Origin: Thermoplasmata archaeon
Lineage (GTDB): Archaea; Thermoplasmatota; Thermoplasmata; Lutacidiplasmatales; SKW197
NCBI GenBank assembly: GCA_026414225.1
Contig: JAOAJK010000012.1
Coordinates: forward strand, 1 to 46,287
DNA length: 46,287 nt
Reading direction: 5' to 3'
Shown here: positions 16,187 through 25,702 of the stretch, in pieces
Position numbering within the stretch: position 1 is the first letter of the stretch
How the letters are laid out: each line of letters begins with the position of its first letter
Position numbers and translations under genes: made by a program
The notes under the pieces: model-generated
Told to the model about the DNA's origin: nothing
The model's database searches: none
The model's input: the letters and a program-made list of their open reading frames with translations, nothing else

Positions 16187-17227
16187 TTTCTGCTTTTTCA
16201 GCTCCTTTTTTCTATACCTATAATAGACCCACGGATGCTTCATCCACTCCTTCCCGCATAGTGCATCATCGCCAGCCATGCAGAGTCCGTAACTTTTCAT
16301 CGTCGCACACCCGGGTGATTTGTATTCCGTATGCGAACTCTTGCCCGTGATGTGTTCAACCTGGTATCTACTCTTCGCCGGGTCAAAGTCAGGCGAGGTG
16401 GAAAACAGTTTCAGAATTTGCTCTGCGTCGAGTCCGAGTCCTTTCAAAAATGCTACGATTGCAAACCTTGCCATGTGGGGTGCATTCTCCCCCGCCCGGA
16501 TAACTTCGAGAATTTTCTTCATGCAGGGTGGAAACGCATTTTCATCGAGGGCCCCGATTTCACGGCTCGGGAAGGCCCTCTTATGCTTCTCGACAATCTC
16601 CCTTATCTGCGATATCTCATTCTGGAACCTGCTCCGTATGCTTGCATCCACTGGAAGTGGAAGTTCTCTTTCTATCTTACGCTTCAATGCTTCCTCCAGA
16701 ATCCGCAGGAATTTCTCCTTTGAGAGATGGACCCATCCATTTTCCAGGTCTTGATATGCAAGCTTCCATTCGGGGCTACCGCGAAACTGGGAGGTAAATG
16801 TGAGATAACCGGTAAAATGAATTGCATATCTTCCGGTTTTTTCACTTATCTGGACCTCAATTCCGAAGTCGTTGGCGATTTCGACGATGTTTTCCGGTTT
16901 CTCACCGCTGGCAAGTGCAGAGAGGTTCTTGGATTCGGCAACAGCATATCTGGCGATTGCGGCCCGGTCCCTCGTCGCAGAAATTATCATCCTCGCAACA
17001 GGGTAGCTCAACAGGGTGTATAGCAGTCCGATTTCATCATTATAACTCAGCTCAAAGGGTTTTGTTGGAGCGCTCACAGCGGAAAGTGCCCGCTTGCACC
17101 CGAGTTCTCTTGCCGGAAGATACAGGGCGTCTGTGAGCAACTGTTCAAGCTCAATCTGCTCGTTTCTAATGTAATCGGCAGCCGCCCGAAGAAATGGATA
17201 TCTGGCAATCATCTTCAAATCAGGCAT
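16163..17227 (-). CDS. priL: DNA primase large subunit PriL
   Basis: Regulatory, iron-sulfur subunit of the archaeal/eukaryotic-type primase that makes RNA primers for replication. The 354-residue protein has a helical N-domain and a C-domain with four Cys suited to the [4Fe-4S] cluster: FPPCMKK, SPGCATM, YGLCM and LCGKEW, the last within the CGKEWMKHPWVYYR signature. ATG 17227 is chosen over the upstream in-frame start because the TATA box at 17250-17259 lies about 25 bp before it. The catalytic small subunit is not in this window. Confidence 0.93.
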   Translation of the reverse strand: MPDLKMIARYPFLRAAADYIRNEQIELEQLLTDALYLPARELGCKRALSAVSAPTKPFELSYNDEIGLLYTLLSYPVARMIISATRDRAAIARYAVAESKNLSALASGEKPENIVEIANDFGIEVQISEKTGRYAIHFTGYLTFTSQFRGSPEWKLAYQDLENGWVHLSKEKFLRILEEALKRKIERELPLPVDASIRSRFQNEISQIREIVEKHKRAFPSREIGALDENAFPPCMKKILEVIRAGENAPHMARFAIVAFLKGLGLDAEQILKLFSTSPDFDPAKSRYQVEHITGKSSHTEYKSPGCATMKSYGLCMAGDDALCGKEWMKHPWVYYRYRKKELKKQKLPSPTTA

Positions 17228-17249
17228 AAAAGACCAACGGAAAGGAGTG

Positions 17250-17259
17250 AAATAAAGGT
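17250..17259 (-). promoter_or_regulatory. TATA box of priL
   Basis: ACCTTTATTT on the minus strand, about 25-30 bp before ATG 17227. Confidence 0.6.
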
Positions 17260-17327
17260 TTTTGTTTTCAGGTGCTACGGGGAGGCCAGAAAAAAACACC
17301 CGAACACATCCGTCGCCTCGGCAAAAA

Positions 17328-17336
17328 CCTTTAAAC
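17328..17336 (+). promoter_or_regulatory. TATA box of aspS
   Basis: CCTTTAAAC, 23-31 bp before ATG 17359, giving a leaderless start. Confidence 0.6.
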
Positions 17337-17358
17337 CTGCTGCCTCTTCCCTTCTCCC

Positions 17359-18672
17359 ATGCACCGAAAATACAGCAATGAGTTGTGCCCCGAGATGGAC
17401 GGACAGGAAGTAAGAGTTGCGGGCTGGGTAGAGGATGTGCGGAAGCTTGGAAGCATTGCGTTCATCATCCTGCGGGACCGAGAAGGCAGGCTGCAGGTGA
17501 CTGCAATAAAGAAGGAAATGGGCAAGGAGCGGTTCACCGAACTCATCACGCTACCAAGGGAAAGCGTTGTTGAAATTAAGGGCAAACTCCAGAAAAGTGC
17601 GGAGGCAAGAATGGGTTTTGAGATTCTGCCAACGGAATTCAAGGTGCTTTCAAAAGCAGAGGTTCCGCTTCCCCTGGGTGTCGTTGACAAGGTCAATGCG
17701 GAGCTGGATACACGGCTTGACAACCGATTCATCGATTTGCGAAAAGATGAGGTAAGGGCGATATTCAAGGTTAAAAGTTTGGTCTGCGCTGGCATTCGGA
17801 ACTACCTTCTCGGGAACGGGTTTGTGGAGGTCCACACCCCGAAGATCGTGTTCGCTGGTGCTGAGGGGGGAGCCACGCTGTTTGAGGTCGAGTACTTCGG
17901 AAGAAAAGCATTTCTGGCACAGAGTCCCCAGCTCTACAAGCAGACACTGATGGCCACAGGGCTCGACAGGATATTTGAGATTGCACCTGCTTTCCGTGCC
18001 GAGCCGTCCGATACTGTGAGACATCTATCCGAGTTCATCTCCCTGGATGTGGAACTTGCCTACATAAATACCAGCGAGGATGTGATGCAGGTGCTGGAAA
18101 ATCTTGTTGCAGCCACGATCGAGTATGTGGTGAAGAATGGCGAGAAGGAACTCAAACTCCTGAATTGCGAGGTAAGAGTGCCAAAGGTCCCCTTCAGAAA
18201 AATCCCGCACAGGGAGTGTCTGGAGATTCTTAAATCAATGGGCTGGCATGGAGGAGTGGACATAGACACGGAAGGGGAGAAGTTGCTGGGAGAATACATA
18301 ATGCAGAACTACGGCGAGGAATTTCTGTTCATCACGGAATTTCCCACGGAGCTTAAGCGTGGCACCTTTTACGCAATGCGGAAGGATGAGAATCCTGAGT
18401 TAACTGGTTATTTCGATCTGGATTACCGGGGCCAGGAACTCACATCTGGGGGACAGAGGGAGCACAGATACGAGAAGCTCAAGACCCAGATGCTGGAAAA
18501 CAACCTGAAGCTCGAGGCATTTGAACCTTACCTGAAGGCCTTCAGATACGGAATGCCACCCCACGGCGGTTTCGGACTTGGTGTTGACAGGTTTGTGCAG
18601 AAAATGCTGAATCTCACAAACATAAGGGAGGCTGTCCTGTTCCCGAGAGACAGGTTAAGAGTTACCCCCTAG
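17359..18672 (+). CDS. aspS: Aspartyl-tRNA synthetase, archaeal type
   Basis: Class II synthetase that charges tRNA-Asp. The 437-residue protein has an N-terminal OB fold (VRVAGWVEDVRKLGSIAFI), the Asp-enzyme QSPQLYKQ segment, motif 2 around FRAEPSDT, and motif 3 GFGLGVDRFVQKML, and lacks the bacterial insertion domain. Whether it also charges tRNA-Asn (non-discriminating) cannot be decided by eye; the presence of an AsnRS or GatCAB elsewhere in the genome would tell. The last 11 bp overlap the convergent HAD gene. Confidence 0.96.
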   Translation: MHRKYSNELCPEMDGQEVRVAGWVEDVRKLGSIAFIILRDREGRLQVTAIKKEMGKERFTELITLPRESVVEIKGKLQKSAEARMGFEILPTEFKVLSKAEVPLPLGVVDKVNAELDTRLDNRFIDLRKDEVRAIFKVKSLVCAGIRNYLLGNGFVEVHTPKIVFAGAEGGATLFEVEYFGRKAFLAQSPQLYKQTLMATGLDRIFEIAPAFRAEPSDTVRHLSEFISLDVELAYINTSEDVMQVLENLVAATIEYVVKNGEKELKLLNCEVRVPKVPFRKIPHRECLEILKSMGWHGGVDIDTEGEKLLGEYIMQNYGEEFLFITEFPTELKRGTFYAMRKDENPELTGYFDLDYRGQELTSGGQREHRYEKLKTQMLENNLKLEAFEPYLKAFRYGMPPHGGFGLGVDRFVQKMLNLTNIREAVLFPRDRLRVTP

Positions 18673-19321
18673 CCAGAAGTTTTTCAAAAACAGGAATCAA
18701 AGCCCGCATGTCGTTCTGCTCAACTACATAGTCGGCAGCACTGCAAATTTCGGTGTCCACGGGTGAGAATGCGATGCCGACAGCCGAAACCGCAAACATG
18801 CTGGCATCAATAAAACTGTTTCCTACGGAGATTATTTCCTCCTTCGCAGCACCAATTTTCTCAGCCAGATTCCGCAAGGCCTCGCCTTTCTCGAGGAGTT
18901 TTACCCTTAAGACACCCGCTCCTGTAAGATACCCGTATTCATCGGTTTCAAGCGCATTGGCGACCACATGCTCAATTTTCAGCTCCTTTGCAACACGGTA
19001 TGCCAGTAAATCTATGCCGCCGCTCACAATTGCGGTGTTTACGCCCGCGTTTCTGAGATGGCCGAAGAACTCCATTGCCCCTTTTTTGATAGGGATTTGT
19101 TCCAGTGTCCTCTCAATTTCAGTGATATGGATTCTGCTTTTTTTCGAAAGCCAGAGTGCAATATCTCTCCGCATAAACTCCATATCATCGATTTTCCCGT
19201 CCAAAAAATCTTGGAGGGCTGCATCGTTGTTCACAGAGTAGTGCCTGTGCACCCAGGACCATGAGCTATCCACATCCACCAAGGTCCCGTCTAAGTCGAA
19301 AGCCACAAGCTTGTATATCAT
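18662..19321 (-). CDS. HAD-family phosphatase, SerB-like
   Basis: A 219-residue haloacid-dehalogenase hydrolase: motif I DLDGTLVD with nucleophile and acid Asp, motif II Ser in AIVSGGIDL, a Lys in the VKLLEKGEALR region and motif III in VGNSFIDASMF. A helical cap lies between motifs I and II, as in phosphoserine-phosphatase-like members. SerB function is possible (SGG and GNS match), but substrates of such enzymes vary, so the symbol is withheld. A TATA box lies near 19337-19345. Confidence 0.85.
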   Translation of the reverse strand: MIYKLVAFDLDGTLVDVDSSWSWVHRHYSVNNDAALQDFLDGKIDDMEFMRRDIALWLSKKSRIHITEIERTLEQIPIKKGAMEFFGHLRNAGVNTAIVSGGIDLLAYRVAKELKIEHVVANALETDEYGYLTGAGVLRVKLLEKGEALRNLAEKIGAAKEEIISVGNSFIDASMFAVSAVGIAFSPVDTEICSAADYVVEQNDMRALIPVFEKLLARG

Positions 19322-19366
19322 TAAACCACCGGTAGTAAATAAAAATTTTAAAAAAAGGTTAGAAAA

Positions 19367-22300
19367 TTATTTTTTCTTTTCCTTTTTCTCTTCTTTCTTC
19401 TCTTCTTTCTTCTTTGGCTTCTCCTCTTCTTCACCTTCTTCAGCTGCCTTCCGTCTCCTGCTTATGTAGTAAATCACCAGGAGGGCAATCACCACCGCAG
19501 CAATTCCACCACCGTACATCGCATAGGTTTTCCATGCCGCTTCGCTAATTGTGATTTCCTTCTTCATTACATTGTTATCTGCATAGGTGTAGTATTCATC
19601 ATCCGAATACACACTCACATTCAGGGTGAAACTGCCCGCGGTATCAGGTGTCCATGTAAACTCAACGCTCATTGTTTCATTGTATTTGAGAGCGGTTCCG
19701 TTTGGATAGGTGAAGGATGAGATGTTACCTACTTCTCTTGTAGACCCATCACCAGAAATCAGCACGAACGCCAGATACTTGAGAACCGCACTGGAGTTCT
19801 CACCACCGATATTTCTGATATCCACCTTAATCTTGCACTGGGTTCCTGCTTCGAACTTGTCCGGGAGCGTGATGTTCTGGATTTCGAGATCCGGCCTTGC
19901 GGTGGTGTTCAGCCGCACATTGAGCACGAGGGTAGTATTCTTTGAGTTGCCGGCGATGTCCCACACCGTGAGCGTGATATTCCAGTCGCCTGGCTCAAGC
20001 CCTCCACCAATCAGATATGTGGTGTTGTTGGTCTCCACTGTCCTGAAAACCTCGCCCTTCTTCTCAATTGTCCAGTTGTATTTCACGATGCTGCCACCAT
20101 GGGGGTCATACGACTCAGTTGCGTTGAGTGTCAGGTTTGTTTTCTCAATCACGCTCGTGGTCTCGGTGCCTTCCCGATCAAACACCTTTATCACTGGCAC
20201 TGGTAGTTCCGTATCGTTCACCACGACCTTCATCGTGGCGTTTGCCCAGTTACCTGCGATGTCCGTGACATTCAATGTGACATCGTAGATCCAGCAGCCG
20301 GTAACTGTGATGGTAGTTCCAGATACATTTATTGTGGTTTTGTTTGTGTAGTTTACTTCCCCGCCAATGTAGGTGTGGGAGATGTTGTAGAGCCGGTTTT
20401 CGAGTGTCTCGGTTGTGGTTGTGTTATCTCCGAAGTTCCATGCCCAGCTCCTTATTGTGCCGTTTTTATCGTTACCAGTTATGCTATCGGTTGAGTAGGA
20501 GCCATTGAATACCACTGGTGTGGTTACATTCGTGAAGACATAGGTTGTATTGTTGCCGTTGGAATTGATTACTGGTTTCGGTGCAACTCCATCCACATGC
20601 AGGGTCATGTTGGTCGAGTTCGTCTGTCCCCCGCTACCTATGACTGTAAGCGTCACCTTCAGATTTTCCGCGGCGTCTGCATAGGTGTGGTTGATTGTGA
20701 CATTCTCGGTCTCCTCTATCTTTCCGACGCCGAAGTTCCAGATATACTTCGTGATATTACCTACGGGTACCACAGAGTTCTGGGCGCTGAAGGTCACATT
20801 AATGTTTGCCTTCACAATGACGGTATAATTCTCGTAGGTGCTGTTGAGGATGTTATAATCGCCCCATTCCTCCGCCGTAACATTTATCACTGGCCGGACA
20901 TCGCTGAATTTTTCAAATTTCATTGTAGCAGTGTCCATAACCCTGCCCTCCCTCTCCATCGGATTGACTTCGAACTTCTGCCAGTTCTTTACCGGCACGA
21001 GGTCAACAAAGCCCCTGTCGAATGTGTGGTCCGTGAGCACATATCCATCTGCGAGTGAGAACTGGTATTTGTAGTCCGCAATCGAATTGTCGTAGTTGAA
21101 GCCGAAGTTGCAGGAGTAAGCATCGCTTGTATTCACTGTGGCATAGGCATGGAAGGTGTAGGAGTAGTTCAAGTATATCGGGGCATCCACATTGACATCT
21201 ATTGGCACGCTTGCGTTTGTGATACCTGCATCCTTAACATCCAGAGTGAAGCCGGAAACATTTGTGTAGGCGGTAGAGTTAATCTCAAATCCAAGCTGGT
21301 TTGGCACATAGAGGGGCCCGGCCTTCGCCAGATAGTTTTTGAAGGCATTCAATTCTGCCTGGCTCAGCAGGAAATCTCCATTTCCGAAGGCAAAATCAAT
21401 CTGGAGGCGGAGCAGGCCGGTGTTTGCCATTTTCAGATAAGGCAGTGTGAAATATGTCTCGAGTTTTGCATTGGTCTTGGCAGTCAGATTGTTGATTTTT
21501 GTAAGGTCGAAGGAAGTCAGAATTTCGCTCTTCTTCACTTCCTTTACCTTTACATCCTTGATGTTCAGAATTCCGTCAGTTACCGTGACGCTCTTGTTAA
21601 TGTATGTGGTATAGCCCTCGGACGCCACGACCAGTATGAAGTTCCCGGGGTATGCCCCGATCTCGAAGTAGGGCGTGTTCTCTATTTCGTTTGTAAAGGT
21701 GAGCATTGTGGAAGTTTCAATCAGGGTAACCGTGGTCTTTTTAACTTCAGTCAGAATGTTTCCATCCGTATCCCTCAGAATTCCCTTTATGAATGTCTTG
21801 TAAAGTGTGACATTTTCCTCAACGCCCGTGCCTTCGGCAAGGAGAATGGTTTTGTTGAATGTTGGAGAGTATCCTGGATACTCCACAATCAGATTGTATT
21901 TGCCGGCGTAGAAGGAGACATTGTAGGCCTGCTTCTTAGGGTCAGTGGTGTTGTCAGGCAGTATCACTCCCCATGAAGTGACCCTCTCACAGTAGTTGTT
22001 AGCAAAGTCCACTATCTTTACCGTGGCATTTGTGGTGAAGGAGGCCCCCAGGGCCAGGGTGATGTTTCCGTACACATAGGCATTTATTTCCTTCTTAACG
22101 ACCTCCAGTTCCTTCTCAACCTTCTGGGTGAACACGCCAAATGGTTCTGTTTCTGCAGAGAGGAACACCTCAGTGCCCTTTCTCTGCGACTCGAAAGTGA
22201 GTTTGTAATAACCTGGATTGGCCGAAAACATGAAGAACCCGCCATCTCTCGTGGTGGTGGATGCAACCACTTCTTCTCTTGCAAATGAGTAGAGCTTAAC

Positions 22301-22456
22301 TGTGAGACCTTCTGGTGCAAAATCCCCATCTGTTGTAAGCACTGTCCCCGAAATCGTCACTGCCGGGGTTGTTCCGGTCGCGGGCACTGCAACAGTCGCT
22401 AGTAATCCTAGCACCAACATTGCGCTCAGCAATTTCGCACACTGTTGTTTATTCAT
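19367..22456 (-). CDS. Large anchored surface protein with PKD and CARDB-type domains
   Basis: A 1029-residue exported protein: signal peptide (LLSAMLVLGLLATVAVPATG); several carboxypeptidase-regulatory-like beta domains in the first 310 residues (VTISGTVLTTDGDF, FIKGILRDTDGNI); a central unassigned region; three PKD-type repeats near 540-860, each with a W-x-F-G-D or W-x-F-G-x core (SWAWNFGDN); a CARDB-like domain near 870-965 (DLEIQNITLP); a membrane helix near 978-999; and a Lys/Glu-only cytoplasmic tail. It has many N-x-S/T sites. It could be an S-layer or adhesion component (inference). The start has GGAGGA just upstream and a TATA box at 22505-22514. Confidence 0.8.
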   Translation of the reverse strand: MNKQQCAKLLSAMLVLGLLATVAVPATGTTPAVTISGTVLTTDGDFAPEGLTVKLYSFAREEVVASTTTRDGGFFMFSANPGYYKLTFESQRKGTEVFLSAETEPFGVFTQKVEKELEVVKKEINAYVYGNITLALGASFTTNATVKIVDFANNYCERVTSWGVILPDNTTDPKKQAYNVSFYAGKYNLIVEYPGYSPTFNKTILLAEGTGVEENVTLYKTFIKGILRDTDGNILTEVKKTTVTLIETSTMLTFTNEIENTPYFEIGAYPGNFILVVASEGYTTYINKSVTVTDGILNIKDVKVKEVKKSEILTSFDLTKINNLTAKTNAKLETYFTLPYLKMANTGLLRLQIDFAFGNGDFLLSQAELNAFKNYLAKAGPLYVPNQLGFEINSTAYTNVSGFTLDVKDAGITNASVPIDVNVDAPIYLNYSYTFHAYATVNTSDAYSCNFGFNYDNSIADYKYQFSLADGYVLTDHTFDRGFVDLVPVKNWQKFEVNPMEREGRVMDTATMKFEKFSDVRPVINVTAEEWGDYNILNSTYENYTVIVKANINVTFSAQNSVVPVGNITKYIWNFGVGKIEETENVTINHTYADAAENLKVTLTVIGSGGQTNSTNMTLHVDGVAPKPVINSNGNNTTYVFTNVTTPVVFNGSYSTDSITGNDKNGTIRSWAWNFGDNTTTTETLENRLYNISHTYIGGEVNYTNKTTINVSGTTITVTGCWIYDVTLNVTDIAGNWANATMKVVVNDTELPVPVIKVFDREGTETTSVIEKTNLTLNATESYDPHGGSIVKYNWTIEKKGEVFRTVETNNTTYLIGGGLEPGDWNITLTVWDIAGNSKNTTLVLNVRLNTTARPDLEIQNITLPDKFEAGTQCKIKVDIRNIGGENSSAVLKYLAFVLISGDGSTREVGNISSFTYPNGTALKYNETMSVEFTWTPDTAGSFTLNVSVYSDDEYYTYADNNVMKKEITISEAAWKTYAMYGGGIAAVVIALLVIYYISRRRKAAEEGEEEEKPKKKEEKKEEKKEKKK

Positions 22457-22504
22457 TTTCCATCCTCCAATTGGCTATCTGAGGGGGGACTAAGAACTAC
22501 TTAT

Positions 22505-22514
22505 TAATATATTT
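22505..22514 (-). promoter_or_regulatory. TATA box of the large surface-protein gene
   Basis: AAATATATTA on the minus strand, about 50 bp before ATG 22456. It implies a leader of about 25-30 nt with the GGAGGA site, unlike the leaderless housekeeping genes. Confidence 0.6.
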
Positions 22515-22567
22515 TTGCCTTTCAGGTTTCTTCGGTTCCCACCCGTTCTGGCCCTCCATACACAAAG

Positions 22568-22576
22568 TATTATATA
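22568..22576 (+). promoter_or_regulatory. TATA box of the 22600 gene
   Basis: TATTATATA, 24-32 bp before ATG 22600; leaderless. Confidence 0.6.
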
Positions 22577-22599
22577 CAGTTTTCCACTATATATGCAGC

Positions 22600-23088
22600 A
22601 TGAAGACGGACTACCTTGGCATCTTGGTTGGGCTCTATGCAGTTGCTGCTGTTCTGCTATATCCTGTCCATGTCGTTTTTGGGGCAGGAAATCCAGTTCC
22701 AGCGTTTGGCGAGCATCACGCAGTTTACCAGTCACAGAACAATGACACGGAGGACGGAAATCCGTTTGGAAACTTTACGCCTGAGCAACTGTTTGACCCC
22801 TCCTCACCCCTTGCCATCCTCGGGTACCTGTCAATGTTTTTCTGCCTGAGCATTCCCATCTCCCTGCTGATAATTTCAATTGCTACGATTGCTATCTTTG
22901 TGAGAATGGGCAAGATAAGGAAGGAGTTAAGCCAGTTAAATCAGACCAGGCAACCACCTGCTCCACAGCACCCGCAGCCCCAGTTTATGGCTGCACCCCA
23001 GCCCCCAGTCCAACCTCAGCCCCCGCAGGCATCCCAGCAACCACCACAGGGCCAGCAGGCACAGGGTCAGCAGGGCAAGCAACTCTGA
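22600..23088 (+). CDS. Membrane protein with Pro/Gln-rich tail
   Basis: A 162-residue protein: an N-terminal membrane segment (LGILVGLYAVAAVLLYPVHV), an acidic exposed loop of about 45 residues, a second long hydrophobic segment (about 70-105), a short basic stretch (RMGKIRKEL), and a cytoplasmic tail of about 55 residues made almost only of Pro, Gln and Ala. No family was recognised. The low-complexity tail suggests a flexible linker or a binding site for SH3-like or other partners (inference). It probably shares its transcript with tgtA, which starts 9 bp after its stop. Confidence 0.7.
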   Translation: MKTDYLGILVGLYAVAAVLLYPVHVVFGAGNPVPAFGEHHAVYQSQNNDTEDGNPFGNFTPEQLFDPSSPLAILGYLSMFFCLSIPISLLIISIATIAIFVRMGKIRKELSQLNQTRQPPAPQHPQPQFMAAPQPPVQPQPPQASQQPPQGQQAQGQQGKQL

Positions 23089-23097
23089 GATTAGACC

Positions 23098-25053
23098 ATG
23101 TTTGAGTTGAAGGAACGCTCCGGGCTCGCTAGAATTTGCGTGCTGAAGACGAAGCACGGGAGCGTGGAAACCCCTGCGTTAATGCCGGTTATCAACCCGA
23201 ACCGCGAGCTCATTCCTCCCCGTGAGATGCGGCAGATTGGTGCCCAGATTGTAATAACAAACGCCTACATACTCAAAAAAAGCTTTGGAGAAACTGTTAA
23301 GGGGAAAAAACTCCACCAGCTAATAGGTTTTGATGGACCAATAATGACCGACTCCGGCACATTCCAGTCACATGTTTACGGCGATGTGGAAACCACAAAT
23401 CTGGAAATCGTGGACTACCAGAGGGAGATTGGAAGCGACATAGGCACAATTCTGGACGAATTCGTGGAGCCCGATGACCCTTTTGAGGTGGCGATAAGAA
23501 AGGTGGAGGAAACTCTGAGAAGGGCGCGGGAAGCAAGGGAGATCGCAGGGGAGATGCTGCTCTCCACACCTGTTCAGGGTGGTCTCTATCCAGAACTGCG
23601 TAAACTCTGTGCCAGGGAAATCTCTATGATAGGCGATTTTTTCCCGATTGGAGGGATTGTGCCGCTGATGGAAAACTACAGGTTTGGAGACCTTGTGGAT
23701 GCGGGGATGAGTGCCCGAATCCATCTGCCCGCTTCAGCACCCGTGCATTTCTTCGGGGCTGGACATCCTATGGTGTTCGGTCTTGCCTGCCTAATGGGGG
23801 CGGATTTCTTTGATTCTGCATCCTATGCAAAATATGCCACAGACAACCGTTACATGACCCCGACGGCCACCCTCCATCTCGAGGAACTGGAAGAACTCCC
23901 GTGCGAATGTCCCGTATGCAATTCAACAACCGGTAAGGAATTGAGAGAGATGGAAGCAACCGAGAGAGCCCGAAAAATTGCCCTTCACAACCTCCATGTC
24001 TGCTTTGCGGAAATTAGAAGGGTGAAGTGTGCAATAAGAAGCAATGAACTCTGGGAGTATGTGGAAGAGCGGGCTCTCGCCCACCCGAAACTGCAGGAGG
24101 GATTGCTTAGATTACTCCGCTATAGAAAATTCTTTGAGAGGTACGAAGCAATAGGGGGCAAGTCCTTTTTTTACAGGCACGCTGTTTCGCTCCACAGACC
24201 CGCTGTGTCCAGATTCCGGAGAAGGCTTTTTGAGCGCTTTTTCAACCAGAGAAAGAAACAGCTGCTGGTTGTATTTCCCGGGCGGCAGCCACCATATCTG
24301 GATAGATGGAGAGCAAATGCAGAAAAAATTCTGAAGCTCGCGGATGCTGACTTCATAGTACCAACCCCATTCGGACCCTTGCCCCTTGAACTTTCCCTGG
24401 TTTACCCGGCAGGAGTTGCAGTCCTCCCCGCGCATCCTGACAGAGACACAGAGGCCATCCGGAATGCGTGGATGCTCAAGCTTGCCCACAGCCATCAGTA
24501 TGGGCTTGCTGTCTACTGGGAAGGGGAGGAGACATTGAAAGCCCTGCAAATGCTGGTAGAGCGGGCGGAAGAAACGGAGGAGTTTCTGGTGAGGCTGGTA
24601 AAGCGTGTTTGTGATTTCCAGTTTGGCGTTGGTGCTGGAGAGGTTCTCTGCGGCGGCAACATAGAAATTGTTTGCTCGAAGAACACTGGGAGGATAAGGA
24701 ACATTCTCAGGGACGGAAAGCACATTCTCTCAATGAGAAACGACGGCTTCCTCAACCTAAAAATTGAGGGGGCAAAGCTCCTGGTTGGACATTTCCGGCG
24801 ACCGAAGATGCGGTGCATCGTGAGCGGGGATTCCTTCGAATTCAACGCAAAGGGCAAGAATGTGTTTGCGAAGTTTGTGGTTGAGATGGACCCCGACCTT
24901 GTGCCAGAGGACGAAGTAATCGTGGTGAATGAGGCAGACGAGGTTGCAGCCATCGGCAAGGTTCTGCTCACCGCCGGTGAAGCCAGATACTTTAAACAGG
25001 GAATTGCTGTCAGGGTTCGTGAGTCCGTAGGTGGGAAAGATGGAGAAGATTGA
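23098..25053 (+). CDS. tgtA: Archaeosine tRNA-guanine transglycosylase
   Basis: Replaces guanine-15 in the tRNA D-loop with preQ0, the first step to archaeosine. The 651-residue protein has the TIM-barrel catalytic domain with the Asp in TDSGTFQSH, the VQGGLYPELR loop and the zinc site CECPVC with a downstream His, then archaeal C1/C2 domains and a C-terminal PUA domain (about 570-645, MDPDLVPEDEVIVVNEADEV) that grips the tRNA 3' region. Length and order suit full-length archaeal TgtA. The end overlaps the DUF402 gene. Confidence 0.95.
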   Translation: MFELKERSGLARICVLKTKHGSVETPALMPVINPNRELIPPREMRQIGAQIVITNAYILKKSFGETVKGKKLHQLIGFDGPIMTDSGTFQSHVYGDVETTNLEIVDYQREIGSDIGTILDEFVEPDDPFEVAIRKVEETLRRAREAREIAGEMLLSTPVQGGLYPELRKLCAREISMIGDFFPIGGIVPLMENYRFGDLVDAGMSARIHLPASAPVHFFGAGHPMVFGLACLMGADFFDSASYAKYATDNRYMTPTATLHLEELEELPCECPVCNSTTGKELREMEATERARKIALHNLHVCFAEIRRVKCAIRSNELWEYVEERALAHPKLQEGLLRLLRYRKFFERYEAIGGKSFFYRHAVSLHRPAVSRFRRRLFERFFNQRKKQLLVVFPGRQPPYLDRWRANAEKILKLADADFIVPTPFGPLPLELSLVYPAGVAVLPAHPDRDTEAIRNAWMLKLAHSHQYGLAVYWEGEETLKALQMLVERAEETEEFLVRLVKRVCDFQFGVGAGEVLCGGNIEIVCSKNTGRIRNILRDGKHILSMRNDGFLNLKIEGAKLLVGHFRRPKMRCIVSGDSFEFNAKGKNVFAKFVVEMDPDLVPEDEVIVVNEADEVAAIGKVLLTAGEARYFKQGIAVRVRESVGGKDGED

Positions 25054-25576
25054 GCTTGTAGCAATTAGGCCCGGGAAGCCCACGGAGGTATGGGTGAACG
25101 AAAAGGTTTACGAGGACTTGGAAGTTGTGGTCTCCCTGTTCGATTTCTCCGGCTTAAAGAAGGAGTTTGTGGTGGATGGAAGGGTCGTGATAGACAGGAC
25201 CTGCAAAGCCCTCTGTGCGGATTTCATCGGCAAACCCTACGAAATTCTTGTAGTGCTGGATAAGGGTGATAGTTTACGGGGCTATTATGTGAACATCAAC
25301 CGGAACATCGTGAAGGAGGGTAATAAGGTAACTGTGCATGACCTTTTCCTTGACATCTGGGTATCTCCGGACATGAGGTGGAAGGTACTCGATAGAGATG
25401 AATTCGAGGATGCAAGGAAGGCGGGCTTGCTTACCCTGGAAGATGTGGCACTTGCGGAAAAAACACTGGGAGAGATTGTTGGCATGGTTGAAAACGGGCA
25501 GTTCCGCGAGATTATTGAAGGCCTCCATAAACTCTCATTTCACAGTGTGCCAAACTGGGGGAATCCCTCACAATGA
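25040..25576 (+). CDS. DUF402-family protein
   Basis: A 178-residue protein. The core YYVNINRN followed by TVHDLFLDIWVSPDMRWKVLDRDEFEDA matches DUF402, whose members include archaeal FAU-1-type RNA-binding/RNase proteins and nucleoside-diphosphatases; activity here is unknown. ATG 25040 is preferred over the in-frame GTG at 25031, since AGGTGG lies just upstream. It overlaps tgtA by 14 bp, which hints at a shared role in tRNA or RNA metabolism. Confidence 0.75.
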   Translation: MEKIELVAIRPGKPTEVWVNEKVYEDLEVVVSLFDFSGLKKEFVVDGRVVIDRTCKALCADFIGKPYEILVVLDKGDSLRGYYVNINRNIVKEGNKVTVHDLFLDIWVSPDMRWKVLDRDEFEDARKAGLLTLEDVALAEKTLGEIVGMVENGQFREIIEGLHKLSFHSVPNWGNPSQ

Positions 25577-25666
25577 TGATGGATTCCGTATGAATTGGTT
25601 GCTTGAACCCCCATGTCCGTCCGGCCTGTCTCTCGATGGGCCTCCCCTGTCTACCCAAGCAAAAAC

Positions 25667-25675
25667 CTTTAAATT
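25667..25675 (+). promoter_or_regulatory. TATA box of the NAC gene
   Basis: ACCTTTAAA, about 28-36 bp before the ATGATG at 25703; leaderless or near-leaderless. Confidence 0.55.
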
Positions 25676-25702
25676 CCCCTCCCGATATCTCTTACAGATA
25701 TC

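Noticed and set aside
21149-21976. 275-codon frame antisense to the large surface protein
   Set aside because: No promoter or ribosome site, and composition mirrors the real gene on the other strand.
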